64,000 nt of DNA. It comes from Novosphingobium sp. (GTDB lineage: Bacteria > Pseudomonadota > Alphaproteobacteria > Sphingomonadales > Sphingomonadaceae). Position numbers and translations under genes: made by a program. Positions 53,858 through 62,765 of this stretch are shown here, piece by piece. Numbering within the stretch: the first letter of the stretch is position 1; the number at the start of each line of letters is the position of its first letter. The notes below the pieces were generated by a model. It saw only the letters and a list, made by a program, of their open reading frames with translations, did no database searches and had not been told where the DNA came from. The stretch is taken from the NCBI RefSeq assembly GCF_030696665.1, contig NZ_JAUYRV010000026.1, forward strand, positions 1-64,000, given 5' to 3'.

Positions 53858-54009
53858 GGCGATCTCTCCGGGTGGTGGTTTGCAACAATGCAACATCGCG
53901 CGTTGGGGGCACCTGTAACAAGTCGCAGTTGGTTCCTGCGCCTGTGCAGTGGATGAAAGAGGGGAGCAACGGCCCAACGAGGCTGATGACCTTTTTTAGG
54001 GAGGATACC

Positions 54010-56346
54010 ATGAAGACCCCAGCCACGCGGCGGCTGATCGCCGCTGCCCTTGCCACATCCGCACTTGCATTCGCGCTTCCGGCTTTCGCCGCCGAAGCTG
54101 ACGAGCAGCAGGTCAATGAACCGCAGGCTGACCAGAGCGACGCCGCTCCGCAAGAGACCGGCGCGATCATCGTGACGGCGCGCCGCCGTTCGGAAACGCT
54201 GCAGTCCACGCCGGTTGCCATCACGGCGGTGAACACCGCCATGCTCGAAGCCAAGGGCGCGATAAATATCGGCGATCTGCAGGGCGCAGCACCAGGGCTG
54301 CTCATTACCCAGCAGAATTCCGGCGCGCAGGCTGCCAACATCTCGATCCGCGGCCTGACTTATGCCGACGTTGAAAAGTCGCAGACGCCCACGGTGGGCG
54401 TGGTCGTCGATGGCGTGACCATCGGCACCAACACCGGCCAGTTGCAGGATGCGTTTGACGTGGCGCAGATCGAAGTGCTGCGCGGCCCGCAGGGCACGCT
54501 GTTTGGTGCCAACACCATCGGCGGCGTTATCAACATCACCCGGTCAAAGCCGACCAAGGAACCGGGCCTGAAGGCCGAGGCCACCTATGGCCGCTTCAAC
54601 ACCCTGTCGCTCAAAGCCATCGCAAACTACGGCAACGGCGAAAGCTGGGGTCTGAAGGCATACTATTTCCACAACGAAACCGACGGTTTCTACAACAACG
54701 TGGTGCAGGGCAAGAACGGCGGCTGGAGCAAAGGTGACAGCTTTGGCGGCAGCCTGCTGTTCACGCCGGTCGGCACCGGATTCGAAGCACAGTTGACGGT
54801 CGAAAAGGTCAATCAGACCTTCGATCCGGTTGTGGCCAACCTTGCCAACAGCAGCGAAGTGTTCTGTGCGTTCGAACCGGCCATCGAGTGCAACCGCAAC
54901 AACACGTCCGATCTTTACACCGTGTTCAGCGCCCCTGCCACCAGTAGCTACAGCGCGCCCAACGCCACGCTGGAACTGAACTACGATCTCGATGCCGTAA
55001 AGCTGACGATGATCACCGGCTGGCGCAAGAGCACCGAGGCCCAGACCCAGGACTTCGATGGCTCGTCGGCCGATCTCTATTACGTCGATCGCCGCCAGCA
55101 CTACGAACAGTGGAGCCAGGAAATCCGCGCGGCGGGCAACCTGTTCGATGGTTTCGACTACGTGGTCGGCGGCTTCTACTTCAAGTCCACGTATGACCTG
55201 ACGCAGTGGAGCCGCGTGTTCGGCTTCAGCCCCACTGTCGTGCCGACCTTGTTCGATCGCAACGCGCAGCATGTTGAAGGCAAGACCGAAAGCTATGCGT
55301 TCTTCGGGGACTTCAACTGGAAGCTGGCAGACACGGTTCGCCTGTCGTTCGGCGGCCGCTGGAGCCATGACAACAAGCAGCTGTTCAACGGTTTTGCCGG
55401 CGGCAAGCTGATTGATCCGGACAATGTGGATCGCACGCAGTTTGTGCCTGTCGGCACCGGCAATGCCAACTTCAGCAAGTTCACGCCCAAGGTCGGCCTC
55501 GATTGGCGGCCCACCAACGATCTGATGGTCTATGCCTCATGGTCGCGCGGTTATCGCTCGGGTGGTTTCAGCCCGCGCGCTGCCACGGCGGCCACTGCCA
55601 GCACGCCGTTCCAGAACGAAACCGTGGATTCCTACGAAGTGGGCCTCAAGCTGGCTGCGTTCGATCGCAAGGTCGAACTCAACCTTGCCGGGTTCGTGTC
55701 GGATTACAAGGACATGCAGCAGAACCTGACGCTTCCCGGCGGTCCCACCGGCAACCAGACGGTCACCGGCAACGTCCCCGGCGGCGCGCTGATCAAGGGC
55801 ATCGAAGTGGACGGCACTTTCCGCGTGACCGACAACTTCAAGCTGACCGGATCGGTCGCGGTAATGGATTCGAAGTTCCGCAACTTCGTGGCCAACGGCG
55901 TGTTGGGCACGGCCATTGTGCCCTTCGATTATTCGGCCAACCGTCTGATCTATGCACCGAAGTTCACGGCATCGCTGGGCGCTGAATATACCCAGCCCAC
56001 CAGCTTTGGCGATATTGCGGCCAACCTCGGCTGGCGCCATATCTCGCCCTATGACCAGCAGCTTTCGGCAGCCTCGCTCACCCCGGTGATGTCGGGTGGG
56101 AACGTGACCAAGGTCATCGTCAACGGCAACGATCCGCGCGTGCGCACCACCACGCAGGATCTGGTCGATGCAGCGCTGACTTTCAACTTCGATCTGAACA
56201 GCACCAAGGCTTATGTCCGCGTGTTTGGCCGTAACCTGCTGAATGAACAGACCACCACACACGCCTTCACCGTTGCAGGCCTGTGGTCGTTCGGCATGGC
56301 GCTTGAACCGCGCACTTATGGCGCAACGATCGGGTTCAAGTACTGA
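54010..56346 (+). CDS. TonB-dependent outer membrane receptor
   Basis: Protein of 778 residues: signal peptide ending PAFAAEA, TonB box AIIVTARRRSETLQSTPVAI, plug with ISIRGLTYADVEKS and EVLRGPQGTLFGANTIGGV, barrel ending GATIGFKY. It belongs to the same subtype as the receptor at 39718-42036. AGGGAGG lies nine bases before the ATG. A terminator follows the gene. Confidence 0.95.
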   Translation: MKTPATRRLIAAALATSALAFALPAFAAEADEQQVNEPQADQSDAAPQETGAIIVTARRRSETLQSTPVAITAVNTAMLEAKGAINIGDLQGAAPGLLITQQNSGAQAANISIRGLTYADVEKSQTPTVGVVVDGVTIGTNTGQLQDAFDVAQIEVLRGPQGTLFGANTIGGVINITRSKPTKEPGLKAEATYGRFNTLSLKAIANYGNGESWGLKAYYFHNETDGFYNNVVQGKNGGWSKGDSFGGSLLFTPVGTGFEAQLTVEKVNQTFDPVVANLANSSEVFCAFEPAIECNRNNTSDLYTVFSAPATSSYSAPNATLELNYDLDAVKLTMITGWRKSTEAQTQDFDGSSADLYYVDRRQHYEQWSQEIRAAGNLFDGFDYVVGGFYFKSTYDLTQWSRVFGFSPTVVPTLFDRNAQHVEGKTESYAFFGDFNWKLADTVRLSFGGRWSHDNKQLFNGFAGGKLIDPDNVDRTQFVPVGTGNANFSKFTPKVGLDWRPTNDLMVYASWSRGYRSGGFSPRAATAATASTPFQNETVDSYEVGLKLAAFDRKVELNLAGFVSDYKDMQQNLTLPGGPTGNQTVTGNVPGGALIKGIEVDGTFRVTDNFKLTGSVAVMDSKFRNFVANGVLGTAIVPFDYSANRLIYAPKFTASLGAEYTQPTSFGDIAANLGWRHISPYDQQLSAASLTPVMSGGNVTKVIVNGNDPRVRTTTQDLVDAALTFNFDLNSTKAYVRVFGRNLLNEQTTTHAFTVAGLWSFGMALEPRTYGATIGFKY

Positions 56347-56380
56347 AGCTGACAGGACAATATAACTGATCCACCTTGCC

Positions 56381-56432
56381 GGGGGGACAGGGCAGGCGCT
56401 TCATGCACCCGTCCTGCCCCCCGCCCTTTTTT
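56381..56432 (+). terminator. Probable rho-independent terminator after receptor gene
   Basis: GGGCAGG (56390-56396) pairs with CCTGCCC (56413-56419); G-rich and C-rich flanks can extend the stem. TTTTTT at 56427-56432 follows. The seven-base-plus stem is GC-rich but the spacing to the T-run is a little long. Confidence 0.6.
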
Positions 56433-56447
56433 CAGGAGTTACCGCGC

Positions 56448-57212
56448 ATGGCTCGTCTTTCCGGCAAAATCGCCCTCATCACTGGCGCAGCATCCGTCCC
56501 CGGCCTCGGCAGTGCCACCGCCCAGCGGTTTGCCGAAGAAGGTTGCAAGGTCTGGCTGACCGACCGCGATCTGGCAGGGGCCGAAAAGGTGGCCGAAGCC
56601 ATCCGCGCAGCAGGCGGGCAGGCCAAGGCGATGCTGCATGATGTGACCGATGAAGCGCAGTGGGATGCGGTTTTTGCCGCCATCGAGGCCGAGGACGGCA
56701 AGCTTGACGTATGCGTGAACAATGCCGGCATCGCGGTGCTGCGCCCGATTGAGGATATGACCACGGCGGACTGGGCGCTGCAGAACTCGGTCAACCTCGA
56801 CAGCGTGTTTCAGGGCACGAAGCGCGCGGTGGCGCTGATGCGCAAGACCGGCATCAAAGGTTCGATCATCAACATTTCGTCAGTCGCCGGGCTGATCGGC
56901 GTGCCTGCCTGCGGGGCCTATGCGGCGGCCAAAGGCGGCGTGCGCCTGTTTTCAAAGACCATCGCGGTGGAAACCGCCAAGCAGGGCATCCGCGTCAATT
57001 CGGTCCACCCCGGCATGATCCTGACCAATATTCAGGGCGTTGCAATGGAAGACAATGCGGCCAATTATGACGCCACGCTGGCGCTTGTGCCGATGGGCTA
57101 CATGGGCGATCCGCTGGACATCGCGAACATGAACCTGTTCCTGGCGTCTGATGAAAGCCGCTATGTTACGGGCACCGAACTGGTGGTCGATGGCGGGATG
57201 ACGGCGCTTTAA
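56448..57212 (+). CDS. SDR
   Basis: Protein of 254 residues: cofactor motif TGAASVPGLGSA with a two-residue insertion, NNAG, catalytic YAAAK, C-terminal VVDGGMTAL. CAGGAG lies ten bases upstream of ATG 56448. It follows the receptor gene beyond the terminator and may still be partly read from the receptor promoter. Confidence 0.91.
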   Translation: MARLSGKIALITGAASVPGLGSATAQRFAEEGCKVWLTDRDLAGAEKVAEAIRAAGGQAKAMLHDVTDEAQWDAVFAAIEAEDGKLDVCVNNAGIAVLRPIEDMTTADWALQNSVNLDSVFQGTKRAVALMRKTGIKGSIINISSVAGLIGVPACGAYAAAKGGVRLFSKTIAVETAKQGIRVNSVHPGMILTNIQGVAMEDNAANYDATLALVPMGYMGDPLDIANMNLFLASDESRYVTGTELVVDGGMTAL

Positions 57213-57223
57213 GCGGGGCTTCC

Positions 57224-57350
57224 AGCCCACCCCGCTGCGACTAACTTCGCCTTCGGCTCAGTAAGTCTCGCGGCCCTCCCGCCTGCGGGAGGGCTTGGAT
57301 CTTGCGCTGATTTGCTCCCCTCCCGCAGGCGGGAGGGGTCGGGGGTGGGC
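57224..57350. repeat. Type B intergenic repeat, copy 5
   Basis: CCCACCCCGCTGCGACTAAC at the left, GGGGTCGGGGGTGGGC at the right, with hairpins CCCTCCCGCCTGCGGGAGGG and CCCTCCCGCAGGCGGGAGGG. It fills the space between convergent SDR and ThuA genes. Confidence 0.88.
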
Positions 57351-57366
57351 TGCAACACAGCACGGC

Positions 57367-58158
57367 TCAAGCCACCCAACGAATCGCATTCTCCACCAGC
57401 CGCCGGTAATGCGGATCGTCATAGGCCGCCTGCCCATCCCCCGGCTGCAGGTAAACCAGCTTGCTGTTCAATGCCTGCTTGGCCCAGCCGACAAGGTTCG
57501 ATCCCGGCGGATGCTCCCACCCCTCGCGGCTGAACATCTGCCCTTTCACCGCCAGATCGGCAGACCAGAAATGCTCCCGGTCGAACGTGGCGGATGATCG
57601 CAGCAGCGGGGTCACGCCTTCTTCAAACACCTGTCCCAGATACAGTTCATCGGTCAGCGTAAACCGCTCGGGCAATCCCGCCGTCACCGGATGATCTGCC
57701 ACCACCGAAATGTCGTGCGTCACATCGTGGCAGTAGCCGCTATCGGCCACCGCCTCGCCGGCCCGCCTGCCGGGGTGATAGAAAAACTGCCCGCCCAGCC
57801 ATTCGTGATACGCGCCCCATGTCGGCCACCCGGCCAGCGCATGATGCAGCGCCACCACGCCCTTGCCCTGCTCCAGCAAGGCCTGAAATCCAGACTTCAA
57901 GTCCGCTTCAGGTTCGAGGTAAAGTGGCGGATTCTCAGGGCTTTCAAAGTCCAGTCCCGGCATATCGTACAGGATCAGCACATCGAATCCGCGCATGCCA
58001 TCGGGGTTCATCAGACGCGCCGCAGCGGGCTGATCCACCATCGTGGCGGAGATCCCGTCCATCGCCTGAAACACCGCGTCGAAGGCGGTGCGGTCAAACG
58101 GATGGCCGCGCACGGCAACAAGGCACTGCAACGGCGCGCGGTGTTTGATGATCGGCAT
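57367..58158 (-). CDS. ThuA-like domain protein (copy 2)
   Basis: Protein of 263 residues of the ThuA-like amidotransferase fold: FDVLILYDMPGLDFE, KGVVALHHALAGWPTW at the nucleophile elbow (His instead of Cys), ERFTLTDELYLG and REGWEHPPGSN. It is a distant paralogue of 24057-24833. Its ATG shares a base with the stop of the MDR gene (TAATG), so it is translationally coupled to a reductase. The role is unknown. Confidence 0.83.
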   Translation of the reverse strand: MPIIKHRAPLQCLVAVRGHPFDRTAFDAVFQAMDGISATMVDQPAAARLMNPDGMRGFDVLILYDMPGLDFESPENPPLYLEPEADLKSGFQALLEQGKGVVALHHALAGWPTWGAYHEWLGGQFFYHPGRRAGEAVADSGYCHDVTHDISVVADHPVTAGLPERFTLTDELYLGQVFEEGVTPLLRSSATFDREHFWSADLAVKGQMFSREGWEHPPGSNLVGWAKQALNSKLVYLQPGDGQAAYDDPHYRRLVENAIRWVA

Positions 58159-59168
58159 TAATCCGCAACCTTTACGATCACCTTGCCAATGGCCTTGCCC
58201 GAAAGCATCCGGTCATAGGCGACAAGCGTGTTTTCCAACCCGAAAGTCTCGTCCAGATTCACCGTCAACGTCCCGGCATCCACCCATTTGCGCAACACCG
58301 GCAGGAACTCTGCCCCACGATGCAGGAAGTCTGGGATGAAGAACCCCTCGATCCGCAACCGCCGCATCAATACCTGATCGAACCGCGCCGGGCCGGGCAG
58401 GGGAGTGTCGCTATCATAAGCCGCCACCATCCCGCACACCGCCACGCGTCCATAATGCGCCATGTTGGGCAGCACGGCATCCAGCATCGGCCCGCCAACA
58501 TTGTCGAAATAGGCGTGAACCCCGCCGTCGACTTCCGCCAGCCGGGTGGCCACATCCTCGTTTTTGTAGTCAATCGCCAAGTCCACGCCGATCACGTCGC
58601 GCAGATAGCGGCACTTGTCCGGCCCGCCCGCAATGCCGATCACCCGCGCGCCCAGATTGCGCCCTACCTGACAGGCCATGCTCCCGGTCGCGCCCGCAGC
58701 GGCAGATACCACCAGCCATTCGCCCGGCTGCACCGCCGCCACTTCCTTCACGCCCACCAGCGCGGTCCAAGCGTTCATCCCCAGCGCGCCAAAGTGCTGA
58801 CGCACATCGGCAAGGCGTTCGTCCACCGCCTCAAGCCCGGCCAGAGCTGACATCACAGTGGCATAATCCGCCCACTGCCCAAACCCGCGCACCAATGTGC
58901 CAATCGGAAAGCCTGCGTCCCGGCTCTCGCTCACGCGGCCCAGCACGAGTCCGGCCATCTTCGATCCCAGCGGCAATGGCGGCTGATACCCGTCCGTGCG
59001 CGGACTCATCCACATACGGGTGCCGGCGTCCATTGAAAGCCAGCCGACTTTCACCCGCACTTCGCCTTCAGCCAAAGGCGCAAGCATTTCATCCTGCAAA
59101 CTCAGGGCGTTGGCAAAGTCGGACCCTTGCGGATGGTGGTCCAATTGCCAGAAACGGTTCACGGTCAT
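58158..59168 (-). CDS. MDR-family NADP-dependent reductase (CurA type)
   Basis: Protein of 336 residues: MTVNRFWQLDHHPQG start, GWLSMDAGTRMWM, VSAAAGATGSMACQVGR nucleotide site, YFDNVGGPMLDAVLPNM. Same branch as the reductases at 52835 and 63503; likely reduces enones or enals with NADPH. AGAGGAC supports ATG 59168 over GTG 59174. It lies 82 bases downstream of a receptor gene. Confidence 0.92.
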   Translation of the reverse strand: MTVNRFWQLDHHPQGSDFANALSLQDEMLAPLAEGEVRVKVGWLSMDAGTRMWMSPRTDGYQPPLPLGSKMAGLVLGRVSESRDAGFPIGTLVRGFGQWADYATVMSALAGLEAVDERLADVRQHFGALGMNAWTALVGVKEVAAVQPGEWLVVSAAAGATGSMACQVGRNLGARVIGIAGGPDKCRYLRDVIGVDLAIDYKNEDVATRLAEVDGGVHAYFDNVGGPMLDAVLPNMAHYGRVAVCGMVAAYDSDTPLPGPARFDQVLMRRLRIEGFFIPDFLHRGAEFLPVLRKWVDAGTLTVNLDETFGLENTLVAYDRMLSGKAIGKVIVKVAD

Positions 59169-59250
59169 CGGCACGTCCTCTCATTCAAGGACGTGCCGGT
59201 CACACCGGGCAATGGCACCTGTTCAAAGAGTGAGGCGCAAAGCCCTGCGA

Positions 59251-61728
59251 TCAGAAATCGAACCGCAGCGCCGCCGAAATCGTGCGCCCGTTGGCCGCGC
59301 GGGCAAAGCCCACCCCGTTGGCCGGAACGGCGGACTGGTTCACTTCGAAAATGCCCAGCGTATCGAACAGGTTCTGCGCGTTCAGCGTCAGCCGCAGGTT
59401 ATCGGCGGGACGCAACTGTGCAAACGCACTCACCGTGGTGAAGCCGGGCATGACCAACAGGTTCGAATCCTGCGCATAGCTGCTGGTGATCTTCACCACG
59501 CTGGCACCTGCGGCCACTTTGCCGAAATCGACCTGCGGCACCGCTATGAACGTCCAGTCGGGCTGGTGGCGCGGTTCCTTGCCAGTCAGCGTCGGGTCCA
59601 GCCGGTCGAGCGTGATCTTGCCCTTGGTAAATGTCGCGCCCACCATCATGCTGAAGACGCCGCGCTGCACATTGCCTTCCAGTTCAACACCATCGGCCCT
59701 GTATGTGCGGTCGGTGCGGTTGGCCGATCCATTCAACACGTTGTGATCGTCGGCGGTCACGTGGAAAGCCGTGGCGTTTAGTGTCACGCCGCCCATGCGG
59801 AATTTGAAGCCGCCTTCGATCTGCTTGACCTTGTCGGCCTTGTCACGGTCAGTTGCCGGTTCGCCGGTGGCGTTGTTGATGACCGGGGTGAACAGGATCT
59901 TGTCGGCATTGGCCCGCGCGCCCAGGCTATAGCGCGCAAAGACCGAGAACGGCTCTGCCACGCGATAATTCACGCCCGCCGAATAATTGAGATAGCCGTA
60001 GTTGTAGCTGACCGGGGCGGGCCGGTCGAACGGCAGGAAGGCGACGCGCGTTTCGGCGGTGGAGATCACGCCATCGCGGTTGATGTCCATTGACGTCAGC
60101 CCGACGCGCCCTTGGCCAAGGTCCGCGCCGACCAGCTGGCCGCGCACGCGCCCGATGTCATACCGCAGGCTGCCGCCAATCGCGATCTTGCCGAAGTGAT
60201 AGTTCACCGAACCATAGGGCGCGACCACGCGATAATCGACATCGAAGGCGCGGCGGAACAGGCTGCTGGCGCGGCCGAACGAATAGTATCCGTTCAGCGT
60301 CTGGTTGACGCCTGCCGCATTGGCAATGTTGACCATCGCGGTTTCGCCGCCGCCATTGGCGTCAATGTTCATCGCGGTGTGCAGCCAAGTGGTGTGCAGC
60401 GCCTGCGTTGCCGAATAAAGGCCAGCCGTGGTGGTCAGCTTGCCGCCCGAAAGCTCCCACACCCGCGATGCGCGCAGATCGTTGGTGAAATTGTTCAGGC
60501 TGCGCGCGCGCACGTATGACACGAAATAGAGCGCCAGCAGTCCGTTGCCGTTGATCAGGCTGCCACCCGGAATGGCCTGTCCGGCCAGTGGCCCGCTGGC
60601 ATAGCTGGCGGTTGCGCCCGCGCCCGCTTGCCCTGCGGCAAAGGCCGAGACGGTGTTGGCGCTGTTGGGGAAAGCGCGGTTGAAATCGCCGGTATTGGCG
60701 GCATAGCGCGCCCGCTCGGTCACGGTCCAGCCACCCACATCGAACTGTGCTTCAAAGCCGAGCGACTTGGAAACCGCATGCTGCCCGGTATCGAGCGGCA
60801 GCGCTGCCAACTGGTTGTTCTGATCCAGCGTGATCACCGGGCCGAGATTGGAAGAAAGCACGGAATCATGGCGCAGATCGAAGCCGGGAAAGCTTTGGTA
60901 TTCCGGCTTGTCGTTGGTGCCGGTGATGTTGACGAAATAGGGCGCATAGGTGGGCGAACGGTCGTCGAGATACTTAAGGTAGACGCGGACATAGCCGCCG
61001 CCTTCGAACTCGCGCGTGACGTTCAGCTTCACCTGCCCACCGCGCCAACCGTCAAAGCCGATGTCGCGCGGGCCTTCGCCCTGCCGGTAAAAGCCGCCGA
61101 TGTTGAAGCGGGTATTCTTGCCCAGCTTCGCGCCGTAGTTGAAATCAAGGCGCTTTTCGTCAAAATCCAGCCCGGTGGAAACCTGCACGGTGCCGCCTTC
61201 CACATCGCCGGTGCGCGATATGAGGTTGATAAGGCCGCCGGGCGAATTGGACGCAAAGGTTGAGGCTGAGCCGCCTCGGATCGTTTCGATCTGGTTGATG
61301 GTGAAATCGTTGCGGACATAGACGTCGGTGCCGACATTGAACAGATCGCCGAACTCAAGGACGGGCAGGCCATCTTCCTGAATCTGCATGTATTTCGATC
61401 CGCCTGCCGCCAACGGAAGGCCGCGCACGGTGTAGTTGTTATTGCCCTCGCCAATGCCGCTTTCCACGCGCATCCCGGCCATCGCGCGCAGCACGTCGCC
61501 CAATGATCGCTGGCCGAACTTCTGGATTTCATCGCCGCGCAGCGCACTGGTCGAAGTGGCGCTGTCCAACCGGTCGCGGCCCTTGGCAACGCCGGTGGAG
61601 AAAATCTCCTTCGGGGGCGCAGTGGGCGCGGTCTCGACAGACTTCGCTTTGGATTCAGCCTCTTCGGCAAGCGCGGGTGAAACCAGCGCGATCTGCGCGG
61701 CGCATAGAAATAGTGCGGTCTTCTTCAC
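59251..61728 (-). CDS. TonB-dependent outer membrane receptor (siderophore-like subtype)
   Basis: Protein of 825 residues: signal peptide ending SPALAEE, plug with YTVRGLPLAAGGSKYMQIQEDG and IETIRGGSASTFASNSPGG, barrel ending AALRFDF. The plug differs from the QRSESIQ subtype of the other receptors. It lies in a minus-strand run with Rieske ferredoxin, SnoaL, SDR and MDR genes. Its promoter holds an inverted repeat at 61790-61826. Confidence 0.93.
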   Translation of the reverse strand: MKKTALFLCAAQIALVSPALAEEAESKAKSVETAPTAPPKEIFSTGVAKGRDRLDSATSTSALRGDEIQKFGQRSLGDVLRAMAGMRVESGIGEGNNNYTVRGLPLAAGGSKYMQIQEDGLPVLEFGDLFNVGTDVYVRNDFTINQIETIRGGSASTFASNSPGGLINLISRTGDVEGGTVQVSTGLDFDEKRLDFNYGAKLGKNTRFNIGGFYRQGEGPRDIGFDGWRGGQVKLNVTREFEGGGYVRVYLKYLDDRSPTYAPYFVNITGTNDKPEYQSFPGFDLRHDSVLSSNLGPVITLDQNNQLAALPLDTGQHAVSKSLGFEAQFDVGGWTVTERARYAANTGDFNRAFPNSANTVSAFAAGQAGAGATASYASGPLAGQAIPGGSLINGNGLLALYFVSYVRARSLNNFTNDLRASRVWELSGGKLTTTAGLYSATQALHTTWLHTAMNIDANGGGETAMVNIANAAGVNQTLNGYYSFGRASSLFRRAFDVDYRVVAPYGSVNYHFGKIAIGGSLRYDIGRVRGQLVGADLGQGRVGLTSMDINRDGVISTAETRVAFLPFDRPAPVSYNYGYLNYSAGVNYRVAEPFSVFARYSLGARANADKILFTPVINNATGEPATDRDKADKVKQIEGGFKFRMGGVTLNATAFHVTADDHNVLNGSANRTDRTYRADGVELEGNVQRGVFSMMVGATFTKGKITLDRLDPTLTGKEPRHQPDWTFIAVPQVDFGKVAAGASVVKITSSYAQDSNLLVMPGFTTVSAFAQLRPADNLRLTLNAQNLFDTLGIFEVNQSAVPANGVGFARAANGRTISAALRFDF

Positions 61729-61789
61729 AGGCGATCATCCCCTTCATGTCCGCCGCGTGGATGGGGCGGACAGCCTTTGGTATGATCGC

Positions 61790-61826
61790 CGGTTTAGGCC
61801 GGCTGCGTGTGAAGCTGCCTAAACCG
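61790..61826. promoter_or_regulatory. Inverted repeat before receptor gene
   Basis: CGGTTTAGGC (61790-61799) and GCCTAAACCG (61817-61826) are exact ten-base arms with a 17-base spacer. GCGCTAGGC follows at 61827-61835. It lies 62 bases upstream of the receptor start, suitable for an operator. Confidence 0.45.
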
Positions 61827-61853
61827 CGCTAGGCATTATTGCGGATCAATGGC

Positions 61854-62282
61854 TTAGCAGCCTTTGGGTGCGTGCTGACGGTGGATGTTGCGGAAGGATC
61901 GCGTCTTGAACAGCCACTGGCCGTCCACTTTGACGCAGGTATCTTCATAGACGCCGCGATCGCGCATGGTGGTGCCGTTCTGGTCATAAACTTCGGCGGT
62001 GTAGCTGCGCATCGTGGCGGCATCGCCGGTCACTTCGATGGAACCGGGCCAGGCTTCGAACATGATGCCGGGATAGCCTTTCATCGCCTCGACCCACATC
62101 GCCTTGATCGCCGGACGGCCCGTGGTGGTGCCAAGTTCGGGATAGTCGGGGAGAGACCATTCGGCGTCTTGCGCCCATGTGGCGGCCCATGCATCGGCGT
62201 CGCAGCGGGTGACGGCATCGGCATATGTTTCAAGCAGTTCGCGGATGGCGAGGCGGTCTTCGGCGGGGCCGGTGAAGGGCAT
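61854..62282 (-). CDS. SnoaL-like protein (MPFTGP type)
   Basis: Protein of 142 residues, paralogue of 43657-44091 with the same MPFTGP start and LPDYPELG segment. ATG 62282 is the homologous start; an in-frame ATG at 62336 would extend through the phased repeats. It lies between the Rieske ferredoxin and receptor genes. Confidence 0.87.
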   Translation of the reverse strand: MPFTGPAEDRLAIRELLETYADAVTRCDADAWAATWAQDAEWSLPDYPELGTTTGRPAIKAMWVEAMKGYPGIMFEAWPGSIEVTGDAATMRSYTAEVYDQNGTTMRDRGVYEDTCVKVDGQWLFKTRSFRNIHRQHAPKGC

Positions 62283-62313
62283 TTTGTCTCTCCCACTGTG
62301 TTTTTCTGAACTG

Positions 62314-62339
62314 CACCTAGATGCACCTAACAACACCTA
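62314..62339. promoter_or_regulatory. Three CACCTA repeats at 10-base spacing
   Basis: CACCTA at 62314-62319, 62324-62329 and 62334-62339, each one DNA turn apart, within TGCACCTAGATGCACCTAAC. They lie 32-57 bases upstream of the SnoaL start. Such phasing suggests cooperative binding of an activator on one face of the helix. Confidence 0.5.
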
Positions 62340-62379
62340 ACGCACACCAAGTGCGCGCGAACCTGCGCTTTGGGTGAGT

Positions 62380-62730
62380 TCAGAGGACTACGGGAAGCTC
62401 ATCCATTCCGGGCGCTGCGTCGGGCACGCAAACCTCGATCACGCCGTCTTCGATCCGCACCGGAAAGCTGCGCAGATCCTTGTAGGCCCCGCCGATGCAC
62501 TTGCCGCCATCCATCTCAAAACGCGCACCGTGCAGCGGACACATCACCGCCCCGCGCCGCACTCGCCCGGTTGAAAGCAGCGCGGCTTGGTGTGTGCAGC
62601 GATCATTGACCGCGAAGATCCCGTCGTCGGTCTTGGCCACCAGCACGTGCCAGCCGCCGATCTTGGCGGCGAGCTTGCCCTCGGCGGGAAATTCGGCTTC
62701 GGAAACAAGGGTATGCCAGGTCTGGGTCAC
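62380..62730 (-). CDS. Rieske [2Fe-2S] ferredoxin
   Basis: Protein of 116 residues. Cluster ligands Cys45, His47, Cys64 and His67 in CTHQ and CPLHG. It lacks a catalytic domain, so it is an electron carrier. It is the only stand-alone ferredoxin in the window and could supply all four Rieske oxygenases. No ferredoxin reductase gene is present here. Confidence 0.93.
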   Translation of the reverse strand: MTQTWHTLVSEAEFPAEGKLAAKIGGWHVLVAKTDDGIFAVNDRCTHQAALLSTGRVRRGAVMCPLHGARFEMDGGKCIGGAYKDLRSFPVRIEDGVIEVCVPDAAPGMDELPVVL

Positions 62731-62765
62731 GAAGGGTCTGCTTTCGTTACGGAGCGTGCCAATAG

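Noticed and set aside
14939..57350. Type B repeats as possible CRISPR or rRNA fragments
   Set aside because: Single copies kilobases apart, no regular spacers and no cas genes; hairpin structure fits REP-like elements.
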